A model generated the notes under the pieces. That model made no database searches. It saw only the letters and a list, made by a program, of their open reading frames with translations, and was not told the origin of the DNA. From contig NZ_CADIKB010000001.1 of NCBI RefSeq assembly GCF_902859825.1, forward strand, positions 124,001 to 188,000: a DNA stretch of 64,000 nt. The letters are read 5' to 3'. The position numbers were made by a program, and so were the translations under genes. Positions 42,537 through 50,248 of this stretch are shown one piece after another (positions within the stretch are counted from its first letter, which is position 1; each line of letters starts with the position of its first letter). The DNA comes from Paraburkholderia phenoliruptrix (lineage in GTDB: Bacteria; Pseudomonadota; Gammaproteobacteria; Burkholderiales; Burkholderiaceae).

Positions 42537-42664
42537 GCGTGAGCAGCGGCCAGGACACCGCCCGTGCGCCTTGAGCGCCGCTGTCACGCCTGATACAAAG
42601 GCCTTCAGAACACGCTGTCAGAAAACCAACGCATTCCCGCAATCCCTTTGATACGGAGAAACGC

Positions 42665-43873
42665 ATGACCACGCGCGCAGGATGGATCTCTCGCCTTACG
42701 CTATCGACGGTGCTTTCATTCGCCGCCTTCGGCGCGAACGCCCAGCAGACCATCAAGATCGGGGAAATCAACAGCTACAAGGCGCAGCCGGCCTTTCTCG
42801 GGCCCTACAAGAACGGCTGGAATCTGGCGCTCGAAGAGATCAACGGCGCGGGCGGCGTGCTCGGCAAGAAACTCGAAGTCGTTTCGCGCGACGACAACGG
42901 CAACCCGGGCGACACCATCCGCGTTGCACAGGAGCTGATTGCGCGCGAGCAGGTGCAACTGCTGTTCGGCGGTTTCCTGTCGAACACGGGCTTGGCGCTC
43001 ACCGATTTCGCGAAGCAGAAAAAGATCTTTTTCCTCGCCGCCGAACCGCTGACCGACAAGATCGTCTGGGCCGACGGCAACAAATATACGTACCGTCTGC
43101 GGCCGTCCACGTATATGCAGGTCGCGATGCTCGTGCCGGAAGCGGCGAAGCAGAAGAAGAAGCGCTGGGCGCTCGTGTATCCGAACTACGAGTATGGCCA
43201 GTCGGCGGTCGCGACTTTCAAGAAGCTCCTCAGCGCCGCGCAGCCTGACGTGCAGTTCGTGGCGGAACAGGCCACGCCGCTTGGCAACGTGGACGCGGGC
43301 GCGGTCACGCAGGCCATCGCCGATGCGAAGCCCGACGCGATCTTCAACGTGCTGTTCGGCGCGGACCTGGGCAAGTTCGTGCGCGAAGGCAACACACGCG
43401 GTCTCTTCAAGGACCGCACGGTGGTGTCGCTTTTGACGGGCGAGCCGGATTACCTCGATCCGCTGGGTGCGGAAGCGCCGACCGGCTGGATCGTGACCGG
43501 CTACCCGTGGTATTCGATCGATACGCCGGCTAACAAGAAGTTTGTCGACGCCTATCAGGCGAAGTATCACGACTATCCGCGGCTCGGCTCGGTGGTCGGC
43601 TACTCGGCGCTGATGTCGATCGCGGCGGGCATCAAAAAGGCCGGTTCGGCCGACACCGACAAGCTCGCGGCAGCCTTCAAGGGGCTCAGCGTCGACACGC
43701 CGTTCGGGCCGATCACGTATCGCGCGCAGGACAACCAGTCGACCATGGGCGCTTATGTCGGCGTGACGGGCGTGAAGGACGGCAAGGGCGTGATGACGTC
43801 GTATCGTTACATTGACGGCGCGAGCGTGCAGCCGTCGGACGCGGAGGTGAAGAAGCTGCGGCCGGCGGAGTAA
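42665..43873 (+). CDS. Branched-chain-amino-acid-type ABC transporter substrate-binding protein
   Basis: A 402-aa periplasmic protein of the Peripla_BP_6 family. Residues 1-26 are a signal peptide (cleavage near ANAQQ). The mature part shows KIGEINSYKAQPAFLGPYKNGW and LALEEINGAGGVLGKKLEVVSRDDNGNP, as in LivK relatives. It is the binding component for the fused permease and two ATPases upstream, separated from them by the enamidase- and NicAB-like genes. This order ties the importer to the pathway. ACGGAG (42653-42658) precedes the ATG. Cargo is unknown; a heterocyclic carboxylate is plausible. Confidence 0.9.
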   Translation: MTTRAGWISRLTLSTVLSFAAFGANAQQTIKIGEINSYKAQPAFLGPYKNGWNLALEEINGAGGVLGKKLEVVSRDDNGNPGDTIRVAQELIAREQVQLLFGGFLSNTGLALTDFAKQKKIFFLAAEPLTDKIVWADGNKYTYRLRPSTYMQVAMLVPEAAKQKKKRWALVYPNYEYGQSAVATFKKLLSAAQPDVQFVAEQATPLGNVDAGAVTQAIADAKPDAIFNVLFGADLGKFVREGNTRGLFKDRTVVSLLTGEPDYLDPLGAEAPTGWIVTGYPWYSIDTPANKKFVDAYQAKYHDYPRLGSVVGYSALMSIAAGIKKAGSADTDKLAAAFKGLSVDTPFGPITYRAQDNQSTMGAYVGVTGVKDGKGVMTSYRYIDGASVQPSDAEVKKLRPAE

Positions 43874-43889
43874 GCCCTTTTCCCCACCG

Positions 43890-44141
43890 CTACTCTTCCG
43901 CGTCGTGCTCCGCTACGAAACGCCTCAAATAAGCCAGCACCGCTGCCTCGACCGCGCGATGGTCGGCGGTGCTCTTCGAGCCCGCGTTTTCCTCGTCGCC
44001 GAATAGCGACGAAGGCGCGTCGTGCACGTCGACTTCCTGCCCTTCGCGGAAGATGCGAATTTCGTGGACGTCTTCCGCGTATTCGGCGATCCAATGAACG
44101 CCTTCGATATGCGCGCCCGCGCGCACGTTGGGGATTTTCAT
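43890..44141 (-). CDS. Small conserved-looking hypothetical protein
   Basis: An 83-aa acidic protein starting MKIPNVRAGAHIEGVHWIAEYAED, with EIRIFREGQEVDVHDAPSSLFG in the middle and a helical end (HRAVEAAVLAYLRRFVAEH). No signal peptide or membrane segment. A much longer open frame continues upstream across the strand opposite the next gene, but its composition there is that of an antisense shadow, so the ATG at 44141 (GGGAGACGCCC upstream) is preferred. It is divergent from the DUF6496-like gene. I do not recognise the function. Confidence 0.65.
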   Translation of the reverse strand: MKIPNVRAGAHIEGVHWIAEYAEDVHEIRIFREGQEVDVHDAPSSLFGDEENAGSKSTADHRAVEAAVLAYLRRFVAEHDAEE

Positions 44142-44291
44142 GGGCGTCTCCCGTTCGGCCGGTCCAGTGCGCCGGCCCCTGGCTACACCATACGCCGTCC
44201 ATCTGAAGGGCGCGAGTCCCACGCCATTTTCACGGCGTTGCGGCACAGGCATTGCTTCACGACATAGGCCACAGTCAATGGGAGAACTGTC

Positions 44292-44819
44292 ATGCCCGAG
44301 AAGAAAACCCTGAAGCGTGCCGAAGCCGACAAACGCGCCGGCAAGTCCGCGAGCACGCAAGCCGGAGAGTTCGTCAAGGAACAGGTGGACAAGGTGCGCG
44401 CCGGCAAGCACGGCGTGCGCTCGCCGAAGCAGGCGATCGCCATCGGATTGTCCGAAGCACGTCGCGCAGGCGTCGATCTGAAGCCGCCGAAGAAGGGCGC
44501 CGCGAGCGAGGCCACGCGCAAGAAGGCGGAGAAGGACAGCGCCGCGGGCCAGAAGAAGAGCACCGCGAAGAAGACGGCCAGCAAGGAGTCGACGGCTAAA
44601 CGCTCGCGCACGAGCACCAATGTGCTGAAGCGCGAAAGCAAGGCCGGGGCCTCGCATTCGGCCATGTCGAAGCAGGCGAAGTCGGCGACGGCGAAACGTC
44701 CTGCGGCGAGCCGCTCCGCGGCGGCAAAGAAGGCCGCTGCGACGAAGGGCGCGGCCGGGCGTTCAGCCGCGGCCAAAAAAGCGGCGCAGACGCGGGCTGC
44801 GCGCGCGCATCATCATTGA
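44292..44819 (+). CDS. DUF6496-like protein with histone-H1-like Lys/Ala-rich tail
   Basis: A 175-aa strongly basic protein. The N-terminal part (about 18-60: STQAGEFVKEQVDKVRAGKHGVRSPKQAIAIGLSEARRAGV) is the compact conserved segment. The rest is low-complexity Lys/Ala/Ser repeats such as AAAKKAAATKGAAG, ending RAARAHHH, resembling bacterial histone-H1-like nucleic-acid-binding tails. It might bind DNA or RNA under stress; this is inference from composition. A hairpin lies after the gene. Confidence 0.75.
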   Translation: MPEKKTLKRAEADKRAGKSASTQAGEFVKEQVDKVRAGKHGVRSPKQAIAIGLSEARRAGVDLKPPKKGAASEATRKKAEKDSAAGQKKSTAKKTASKESTAKRSRTSTNVLKRESKAGASHSAMSKQAKSATAKRPAASRSAAAKKAAATKGAAGRSAAAKKAAQTRAARAHHH

Positions 44820-44834
44820 GGTGACGGGATGCAA

Positions 44835-44863
44835 GAAGCGGCGCGTGACTCGCGCGCCGCTTC
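44835..44863. terminator. Hairpin between convergent genes, probable bidirectional terminator
   Basis: GAAGCGGCGCG (44835-44845) pairs perfectly over 11 bp with CGCGCCGCTTC (44853-44863) around a 7-nt loop. It sits between the ends of the DUF6496-like gene and the leftward aminotransferase gene. No long T run follows, so termination strength is uncertain. Confidence 0.6.
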
Positions 44864-44875
44864 GCGTCATGCGCG

Positions 44876-46204
44876 TTACTGCACGGTGGCCAGCACGTCG
44901 CCGACCGTCTTGAAGATGTGCGCGATCTGCTCTTCGTTGATGATGAGCGGCGGCGAGAACGCCAGAATGTCGCCGGTAAAGCGCACCAGCACGCCCGCCT
45001 CGAAACATTTGACGAACGCCTCGTAGGCGCGCGCGCCCGGCGCGCCCTCGCGCGGTTCGAGCTCGATGCCCGCGATCATCCCCAGATTGCGGATGTCCTT
45101 CACGTGCTTCGTGCCGCGCAGTGAGTGAGCGGCAGACTCGAACGTCGGCGCAAGCGCGGCTGCGCGCTCGAACAGGCCCTCGCTGCGATACACGTCGAGC
45201 GTGGCGATGGCGGCGGCGACCGCGGCCGGGTGCGCCGAATACGTGTAGCCGTGGAACAGCTCGATCGCGCCTTGTGCGCCGGCATTGACGATGGTGTCGT
45301 GCACCGTGCGGCTCGCCGCGACCGCGCCCATCGGAATCGCCGCGTTGTTGATCGCTTTCGCCATGGTGATGAGGTCGGGCGTCACGCCGAAATATTCGCT
45401 CGCCGTGGCCTTGCCGACGCGGCCGAAGGCCGTGATCACTTCGTCGAAAATCAGCAGGATGCCGTGCTTCGTGCAGATTTCGCGCAGCTTCTGCAAGTAG
45501 CCTTGCGGCGGAATCAGCACGCCTGTCGAGCCGGCCACCGGCTCCACGATCACCGCCGCAATCGTCGATGCATCGTGCAGCGCGACGATGCGCTCCAGTT
45601 CGTCCGCGAGATGCGCCCCCCAGGCCGGCTGGCCCTTGGAAAACGCGTTCTGTTCGAGATTGTGCGTATGCGGCAGATGATCGACTGCCGGCAAGAGCGC
45701 GCCGGAGAAGGTCTTGCGGTTCGGCGCAATGCCGCCCACCGAAATGCCGCCGAAGCCCACGCCGTGATAACCGCGCTCGCGGCCTATCAGGCGCGTGCGC
45801 TGCGCTTCGCCGCGCGAACGGTGATAGGCGAGCGCGATTTTCAGCGCGGTGTCGACGGATTCCGAACCGGAGTTCGTGAAGAAAATGCGGTCGAGGCCTT
45901 CCGGCATCAGCTCCGCGACCTTGGTGGCCGCTTCGAAGGCGAGAGGGTGGCCCATCTGGAAAGTCGGCGCGAAGTCGAGTTTCGAAAGCTGCTGGGTAAT
46001 CGCGGCGACGATCTCGTCGCGGCCGTGCCCGGCATTCACACACCACAGGCCCGCGCAGCCGTCCAGCACTTCGCGGCCGTCGGAGCTGCGGTAGTACATG
46101 CCTTTCGCCGATTCCAGCAGGCGCGGCGCGGCCTTGAACTGGCGGTTGGCGGTGAAGGGCATCCAGAAAGACGACATATCGTCGATGACGGGGCGCGAAG
46201 TCAT
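44876..46204 (-). CDS. Omega-amino acid (beta-alanine):pyruvate aminotransferase
   Basis: A 442-aa class-III PLP aminotransferase. SSFWMPFTANRQFKAAPRLLESAKGMYY at the start and CAGLWCVNAGHGRDEIVAAI match the beta-alanine:pyruvate group. FFTNSGSESVDTALKIALAYHRSRG, the DEVITAFGRVG motif and PLP lysine in ITMAKAINNAAIPMG complete the fold. It would convert beta-alanine (or taurine/GABA-like amines) with pyruvate to a semialdehyde and alanine. AGGAG precedes the ATG at 46204. It is divergent from a MocR regulator that probably controls it. No semialdehyde dehydrogenase gene is adjacent. Confidence 0.9.
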   Translation of the reverse strand: MTSRPVIDDMSSFWMPFTANRQFKAAPRLLESAKGMYYRSSDGREVLDGCAGLWCVNAGHGRDEIVAAITQQLSKLDFAPTFQMGHPLAFEAATKVAELMPEGLDRIFFTNSGSESVDTALKIALAYHRSRGEAQRTRLIGRERGYHGVGFGGISVGGIAPNRKTFSGALLPAVDHLPHTHNLEQNAFSKGQPAWGAHLADELERIVALHDASTIAAVIVEPVAGSTGVLIPPQGYLQKLREICTKHGILLIFDEVITAFGRVGKATASEYFGVTPDLITMAKAINNAAIPMGAVAASRTVHDTIVNAGAQGAIELFHGYTYSAHPAAVAAAIATLDVYRSEGLFERAAALAPTFESAAHSLRGTKHVKDIRNLGMIAGIELEPREGAPGARAYEAFVKCFEAGVLVRFTGDILAFSPPLIINEEQIAHIFKTVGDVLATVQ

Positions 46205-46400
46205 GGTTTCTCCTCGAAGTGGTTTCCCAAGCGCGAGTTCCTTTGGGCATAGCCAAAACTGTAGCGTTCGCGGTTTAATGGCGGCATAAACAGTTGACGC
46301 GGTGTCGTGCTAACTGTGTTGGTGGATTCGCGGTAACTGTGCCGACGTCTTACGTTCGGGCAGTTCGCCGCGGCCGGCTTCTTCGTCACGACTTCTCACC
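46205..46400. promoter_or_regulatory. Aminotransferase/MocR divergent region with AACTGT repeats
   Basis: The hexamer AACTGT occurs at 46257-46262, 46312-46317 and 46335-46340, and inverted (ACAGTT) at 46290-46295. The two copies TAACTGTG at 46311 and 46334 are 23 bp apart, about two helical turns. Repeated short half-sites in the divergent region are typical for MocR regulators such as GabR and TauR. The assignment to the adjacent regulator is inferred. Confidence 0.6.
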
Positions 46401-47816
46401 ATGATCGAATTGAACCTCGAGCGCGACCGGCGCGCCGCCCCGACGCTCGTCGAGCAGGTCGTGCAGGGCTTCGCGCAAGCCATCGAGGCGCAGTCGCTGC
46501 GCGCGGGCGCGTTGCTGCCGTCGGTGCGGCAACTGGCGCAGACTCATGACCTGAGCACCTTCACGGTGACGGAGGCGTACAACCGTCTGGTGTCGATGGG
46601 GCTCGTGGTGGCGCGGCGCGGCTCCGGTTATCGCGTCGCCGCGCGCTCGCCCGCGCCGCGCGCCGCCGTGACCGACTGGCAGCCGCCGAGCCTCACGGCG
46701 ACCTGGCTCCTGTCCGACGTATTCGCCGATCATTCGGTGCCGATCAAGGCCGGCGGCGGCTGGCTGCCGAACGAGTGGATCAACGAGAGCGGCCTGCAAC
46801 ACGCGTTGCGCGCAATGAGCCGCGTGCCCGCCGCGCGGCTCGGCGATTATGGGCACCCCTATGGTTTCGCGCCGTTGCGCGAGCGCATCGCCGAGCAACT
46901 CGACCGGCGCGGGCTGCCCGTCGACGTGTCCAACGTGCTGCTCACGCAGGGCGCGACGCAAGGGCTCGACCTGATCGTGCGCACGTTGCTGCGCGCGGGC
47001 GATGCCGTGATCGTCGAAGATCCCGGCTATTGCAATCTGCTGCAGATTCTCAAGCTCGCCGGGCTCATGGTGCACGGCGTGCCGCGCACGCCCGCCGGTG
47101 TCGATACCGACGTGCTCGAAGCGCTCGTCGCCGAGCATAAGCCCAAGGCCATTTTCGTCAACACGACGCTGCAGAATCCGACCGGCGCGACCTTCGGCAT
47201 GTCGGCGGCGTTCCGTCTGCTGCAGATCGCCGAGCGCCAGCGCATGTGGGTGATCGAGGACGACGTGAGCCGCGAGCTGGCGCCGTCCGGTGCGCCGCTT
47301 TTTGCCGCGATGGAAGGCTTGCAGCGCGTGCTGTACGTGAGCGGTTTTTCGAAGACGGTTACGCCAGGATTGCGCTGCGGCTACGTGGTCGCCGAGCGCG
47401 CGGTGCTGCGCGAACTCGCGCGCACGAAGATGGCGGTGGGGCTGACGTCGTCGGAGGCGATCGAACGGATCGTCGACAAGGTGCTGCTGGAGGGGCGCTA
47501 CGCCCGCCACGTGGAAGCCGTGAACGAGCGGCTCAAACTCGTGCACGCCACGGTCGAGGAGCGGCTCGACTCGCTCGGCCTCGAGGTGTTTCATCGCCCG
47601 CGAGCGGGGCTGTTTCTGTGGGCTCGCCTGCCCATCGACCCCGCGCGCGCCGGCGACGTCGTGACGGCGGCGCTCAAGCACGGCATCTGGCTCGCGCCCG
47701 GCTCGTACTTCCGCCCGGACGACGAGCCAAGCGCATGGTTCCGCTTCAACGCGCCCTATTCGACCGACGACGCGTTGTGGCGCTTCATCGAGCGAGTGGG
47801 GCGCGAGGCGGTCTAG
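46401..47816 (+). CDS. MocR/GntR-family PLP-dependent regulator
   Basis: A 471-aa MocR-type protein. The winged helix (about 10-80) contains LLPSVRQLAQTHDLSTFTVTEAYNRLVSMGLV. The aminotransferase-like domain (about 110-465) has the PLP lysine in VSGFSKTVTPGLRCGY and NTTLQNPTGATFGMS. It probably activates or represses the divergent beta-alanine:pyruvate-type aminotransferase gene, sensing an amine through PLP, as GabR and TauR do. A role on lysE, whose stop lies 20 bp away and convergent, is possible since related half-sites occur at the lysE promoter. Confidence 0.88.
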   Translation: MIELNLERDRRAAPTLVEQVVQGFAQAIEAQSLRAGALLPSVRQLAQTHDLSTFTVTEAYNRLVSMGLVVARRGSGYRVAARSPAPRAAVTDWQPPSLTATWLLSDVFADHSVPIKAGGGWLPNEWINESGLQHALRAMSRVPAARLGDYGHPYGFAPLRERIAEQLDRRGLPVDVSNVLLTQGATQGLDLIVRTLLRAGDAVIVEDPGYCNLLQILKLAGLMVHGVPRTPAGVDTDVLEALVAEHKPKAIFVNTTLQNPTGATFGMSAAFRLLQIAERQRMWVIEDDVSRELAPSGAPLFAAMEGLQRVLYVSGFSKTVTPGLRCGYVVAERAVLRELARTKMAVGLTSSEAIERIVDKVLLEGRYARHVEAVNERLKLVHATVEERLDSLGLEVFHRPRAGLFLWARLPIDPARAGDVVTAALKHGIWLAPGSYFRPDDEPSAWFRFNAPYSTDDALWRFIERVGREAV

Positions 47817-47835
47817 CGGCGCGATCTGGCAGGCT

Positions 47836-48459
47836 TCACGCGGCGCCGCCGACGAGCTTCAACGCAATCGGATAGAGCGACAGCACGAGCAGCAACGCCA
47901 TCGTGATGTTGAAGGCGCGCAGACGCCGCGAGTCGGACAGCACGCGCCGCATGGCCGTGCCGAAACCGGCCCATAGGCAGATGCACGGAAAGCCGATCAC
48001 GTAGAACACCACGGCCATGGCCACCGCGTTCATGCTGTAGCTCTCGCTCAGATGAATGGTCGTGGCGGCGGTCAGCACCATCATCCACGCCTTCGGGTTG
48101 ACCCACTGGAAAGCGATGGCTTCGTGAAACTTCATGGGCCGGCGTTCGCCCTGCTTGACTTTCAATTCGCCGGACGTGCCGATCTTCCACGCGAGGTACA
48201 GCAGATAGGCCACGCTCGCCACTTCGAGCACCGTATACAGCACGGGAAAATGGACGAAGGCTTCGCCGAGCCCGACGCCGACCGACAGCATCAACAGCAC
48301 GACGCCCGCGCTGATGCCTGAGATATGCGGCAACGTGCGGCGAAAGCCGAAGTTGACGCCGGAGGCGAGCAACATTGTGTTGTTCGGACCGGGCGTGATC
48401 GTGGTGACGAGCGCGAACAGGATGCCGGCAGGCAGCGCGCTGAGCGTGAGATAGGACAT
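47836..48459 (-). CDS. LysE/RhtB-family amino acid exporter
   Basis: A 207-aa inner-membrane exporter. ALPAGILFALVTTITPGPNNTMLLASGVNFGFRRTLPHISGI carries the family PGPN motif, QWVNPKAWMM the conserved second motif, with about six helices overall. It exports amino acids or related metabolites. The start at 48459 is chosen because GGAG lies 7 nt upstream; the 12-codon extension is Arg/Pro-rich and not conserved-looking. A palindrome with a repeated half-site lies 54-94 bp upstream. Confidence 0.88.
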   Translation of the reverse strand: MSYLTLSALPAGILFALVTTITPGPNNTMLLASGVNFGFRRTLPHISGISAGVVLLMLSVGVGLGEAFVHFPVLYTVLEVASVAYLLYLAWKIGTSGELKVKQGERRPMKFHEAIAFQWVNPKAWMMVLTAATTIHLSESYSMNAVAMAVVFYVIGFPCICLWAGFGTAMRRVLSDSRRLRAFNITMALLLVLSLYPIALKLVGGAA

Positions 48460-48512
48460 GGCGGGCTCCGGAGTCGGGCGGGGACGTCGAAGCATTCTAG
48501 CGACCGTTGCCG

Positions 48513-48553
48513 GTACAGTACCTGTACGGATTGGTGGATGATGTCCGGTACAG
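48513..48553. promoter_or_regulatory. GTACAG palindrome and repeat upstream of lysE
   Basis: GTACAG-TAC-CTGTAC (48513-48527) is a perfect 6-bp-arm palindrome, and CCGGTACAG occurs both at 48510-48518 and 48545-48553. CTGTAC-type half-sites are common for MocR/GntR regulators of exporter genes. It lies upstream of lysE and before the lectin-like reading frame. Confidence 0.5.
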
Positions 48554-48560
48554 AAATGGG

Positions 48561-48887
48561 GTGTCCGACGCGAGCCGCCCGACGGCGCCAGCGGATCGCC
48601 ACTCGAGCGCCATCACCATCTTGAGCGCCACCTACGGCCGGAACTGCGGCCAGGAGGACGGCAACGCGACGTCCGATCTCGCGCGTCGATGCGACGGCCA
48701 CACAGCCTGCATCTACATGCTGACGGGCGATATCGCCGGCGCAAACAGCCGCTCGTGCCGCGGCGATCTCGTCGCGCAGTGGCAGTGCGGCGACGGCCAG
48801 ACGCACGCCGCGGCGCTCAGTGCCGGCGCCGCGCCGGGCGACCGGTTGCTGCTCAGCTGCCGTGAGTTTCCCGGCGCGGGTAAATAA
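48561..48887 (+). CDS. Small Cys-rich protein with SUEL-type (galactose/rhamnose-binding) lectin-like domain
   Basis: A frame of about 108 aa from a GTG at 48561. The core ITILSATYGRNCGQ...CDGHTAC...CRGDLVAQWQC...LLLSC has six cysteines and the YGR motif placed as in SUEL-type lectin domains. Such domains are normally secreted and disulfide-bonded, but no signal peptide is visible here in any upstream frame, and the upstream bases form the lysE operator region. The gene may therefore be 5'-truncated or a remnant. No clear ribosome site was found. Identification is by motif only. Confidence 0.5.
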   Translation: MSDASRPTAPADRHSSAITILSATYGRNCGQEDGNATSDLARRCDGHTACIYMLTGDIAGANSRSCRGDLVAQWQCGDGQTHAAALSAGAAPGDRLLLSCREFPGAGK

Positions 48888-49099
48888 AAACAGCACCCGC
48901 ATTCAGGCGTGCCGTCAACCGACGCTCAGGTTGGATTCCGCCTCGTTTTCCACTATGGTCAATGAGTCCGCACTCACGCCGGCGCAGCCTGTCCGCGTGT
49001 CGCGCGAGGCGCGCTCCAACGCCGACCTGCCGCCGCATGCCGTGCGGCACTCGCGGTTTGCGAGCGCACATCCCATCGACGACTCACGAGGTGAAATCC

Positions 49100-50116
49100 A
49101 TGTCCAGGATGAAAGCGGTACAGGTCGAGGCAGCCGGAGGTCCGTTGACGCTCGTCGAGCGGGACATCCCGCAGCCGGGCGACGGCCACGTTCGCATCAA
49201 GGTGCAGGCATGCGGAATCTGCCACAGCGATTCGTTGACGAAGGAGGGACTGTGGCCCGGGCTGCAATTTCCGCGCGTTCCGGGGCATGAGATTGCCGGT
49301 GTGATCGACGCTCTGGGCTCCGGGATCGAGGGATGGACAGTCGGGCAGCGCGTCGGCGTCGGCTGGCATGGCGGCCACTGCGGGCGGTGCGCGCGTTGCC
49401 GTCAGGGCGACTTCGTGCTGTGCGAAAGAGCGCAGGTGCCCGGCATCAGCTACGACGGTGGTTACGCGGAGTTCGTGGTCGCGCCGGTCGAGGCGCTCGC
49501 CAGTATTCCTGACGATCTCTCCGACGCCGATGCCGCGCCGCTACTGTGCGCGGGCATCACCACGTTTAACGCGCTGCGCAACAGCGGCGCGCGCGCGGGC
49601 GATGTCGTGGCCATCCTCGGGATCGGCGGACTCGGGCATCTCGGCGTGCAGTTCGCGCGCAAAATGGGCTTTCGCACTGTGGCGATTGCCCGCGGGCAGG
49701 ACAAGGCCGCCCTCGCGAAGGAGCTGGGCGCCCATCACTACATCGACAGCCGGGCAGGCAATGTGGCCGAAGAACTGCAGAAGCTCGGCGGCGCGCGGGT
49801 CATTCTCGCCACGGTGACGAGCGGCAAGGCCATGAGCGCGGCGGTCGGCGGCCTGGGGCTGAACGGCAAGATGATCATGGTCGGCATTTCCGAAGAGCCC
49901 GTCGAAGTGCCGATTGCGCAGTTCATCATGGGCCGCAATTCGGTCCAGGGCTGGCCGTCGGGCACATCCGCCGACTCGCAGGACACGCTCGCATTCAGCG
50001 CGCTCTCCGGCGTCAAGCCGATGATCGAGGAGTTTCCGCTCGAACGCGCCGCCGAGGCGTATGAACGGATGATGAGCGGCGACGCCCGCTTCCGTGTGGT
50101 GCTGAAGGTCGGCTGA
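49100..50116 (+). CDS. Zinc-dependent alcohol dehydrogenase
   Basis: A 338-aa medium-chain dehydrogenase. Catalytic zinc ligands lie in ACGICHSD and GHEIAG; the structural zinc lobe is GGHCGRCARCRQGDFVLC; the Rossmann motif is GIGGLGHLGVQFARKMG. It oxidises or reduces an alcohol/aldehyde with NAD(P)H; the substrate is unknown. The ATG at 49100 is supported by GAGGTGA (49089-49095). Upstream in-frame codons are Arg-rich and unlike the family. It converges with the PQQ-type sugar dehydrogenase. Confidence 0.9.
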   Translation: MSRMKAVQVEAAGGPLTLVERDIPQPGDGHVRIKVQACGICHSDSLTKEGLWPGLQFPRVPGHEIAGVIDALGSGIEGWTVGQRVGVGWHGGHCGRCARCRQGDFVLCERAQVPGISYDGGYAEFVVAPVEALASIPDDLSDADAAPLLCAGITTFNALRNSGARAGDVVAILGIGGLGHLGVQFARKMGFRTVAIARGQDKAALAKELGAHHYIDSRAGNVAEELQKLGGARVILATVTSGKAMSAAVGGLGLNGKMIMVGISEEPVEVPIAQFIMGRNSVQGWPSGTSADSQDTLAFSALSGVKPMIEEFPLERAAEAYERMMSGDARFRVVLKVG

Positions 50117-50169
50117 GCGGGCCACGCACACGGCGACTGTGCGTGAGGGCGGTCACGGCAAGCGGCCGC

Positions 50170-50196
50170 CTCAGGTGCCTCAGGTGCCGCAGGTGC
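50170..50196. repeat. Three 9-bp tandem repeats
   Basis: CTCAGGTGC, CTCAGGTGC and CGCAGGTGC follow each other directly between two convergent genes. They are too short and few to suggest a function; a slippage-prone microsatellite-like site is the simplest reading. Confidence 0.6.
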
Positions 50197-50248
50197 TCTT
50201 GCCCGCCCGCAGCCGCCCGTGGATCCGGCGTGCGGGCTCGCCGCCGTC

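Noticed and set aside
40002..42587. Long minus-strand open frame (about 861 codons) opposite the NicB-like gene
   Set aside because: Antisense shadow: Arg-rich, no recognisable domain, whereas the + strand encodes intact Mo and cytochrome c motifs.
29773..43873. Maleamate-type (NicC/X/D/F) nicotinate pathway
   Set aside because: No monooxygenase, ring-cleaving dioxygenase or amidase of that route is present; the linked genes fit the reductive route instead.
43890..44657. 255-codon minus-strand version of the small hypothetical protein
   Set aside because: The upstream two thirds are antisense to the DUF6496-like gene and consist of Leu/Arg/Ala shadow sequence; only the last 83 codons look like a gene.
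50170..50196. Possible CRISPR or iteron array
   Set aside because: Only three 9-bp direct copies with no spacers; no other regular repeat arrays were found in the window.
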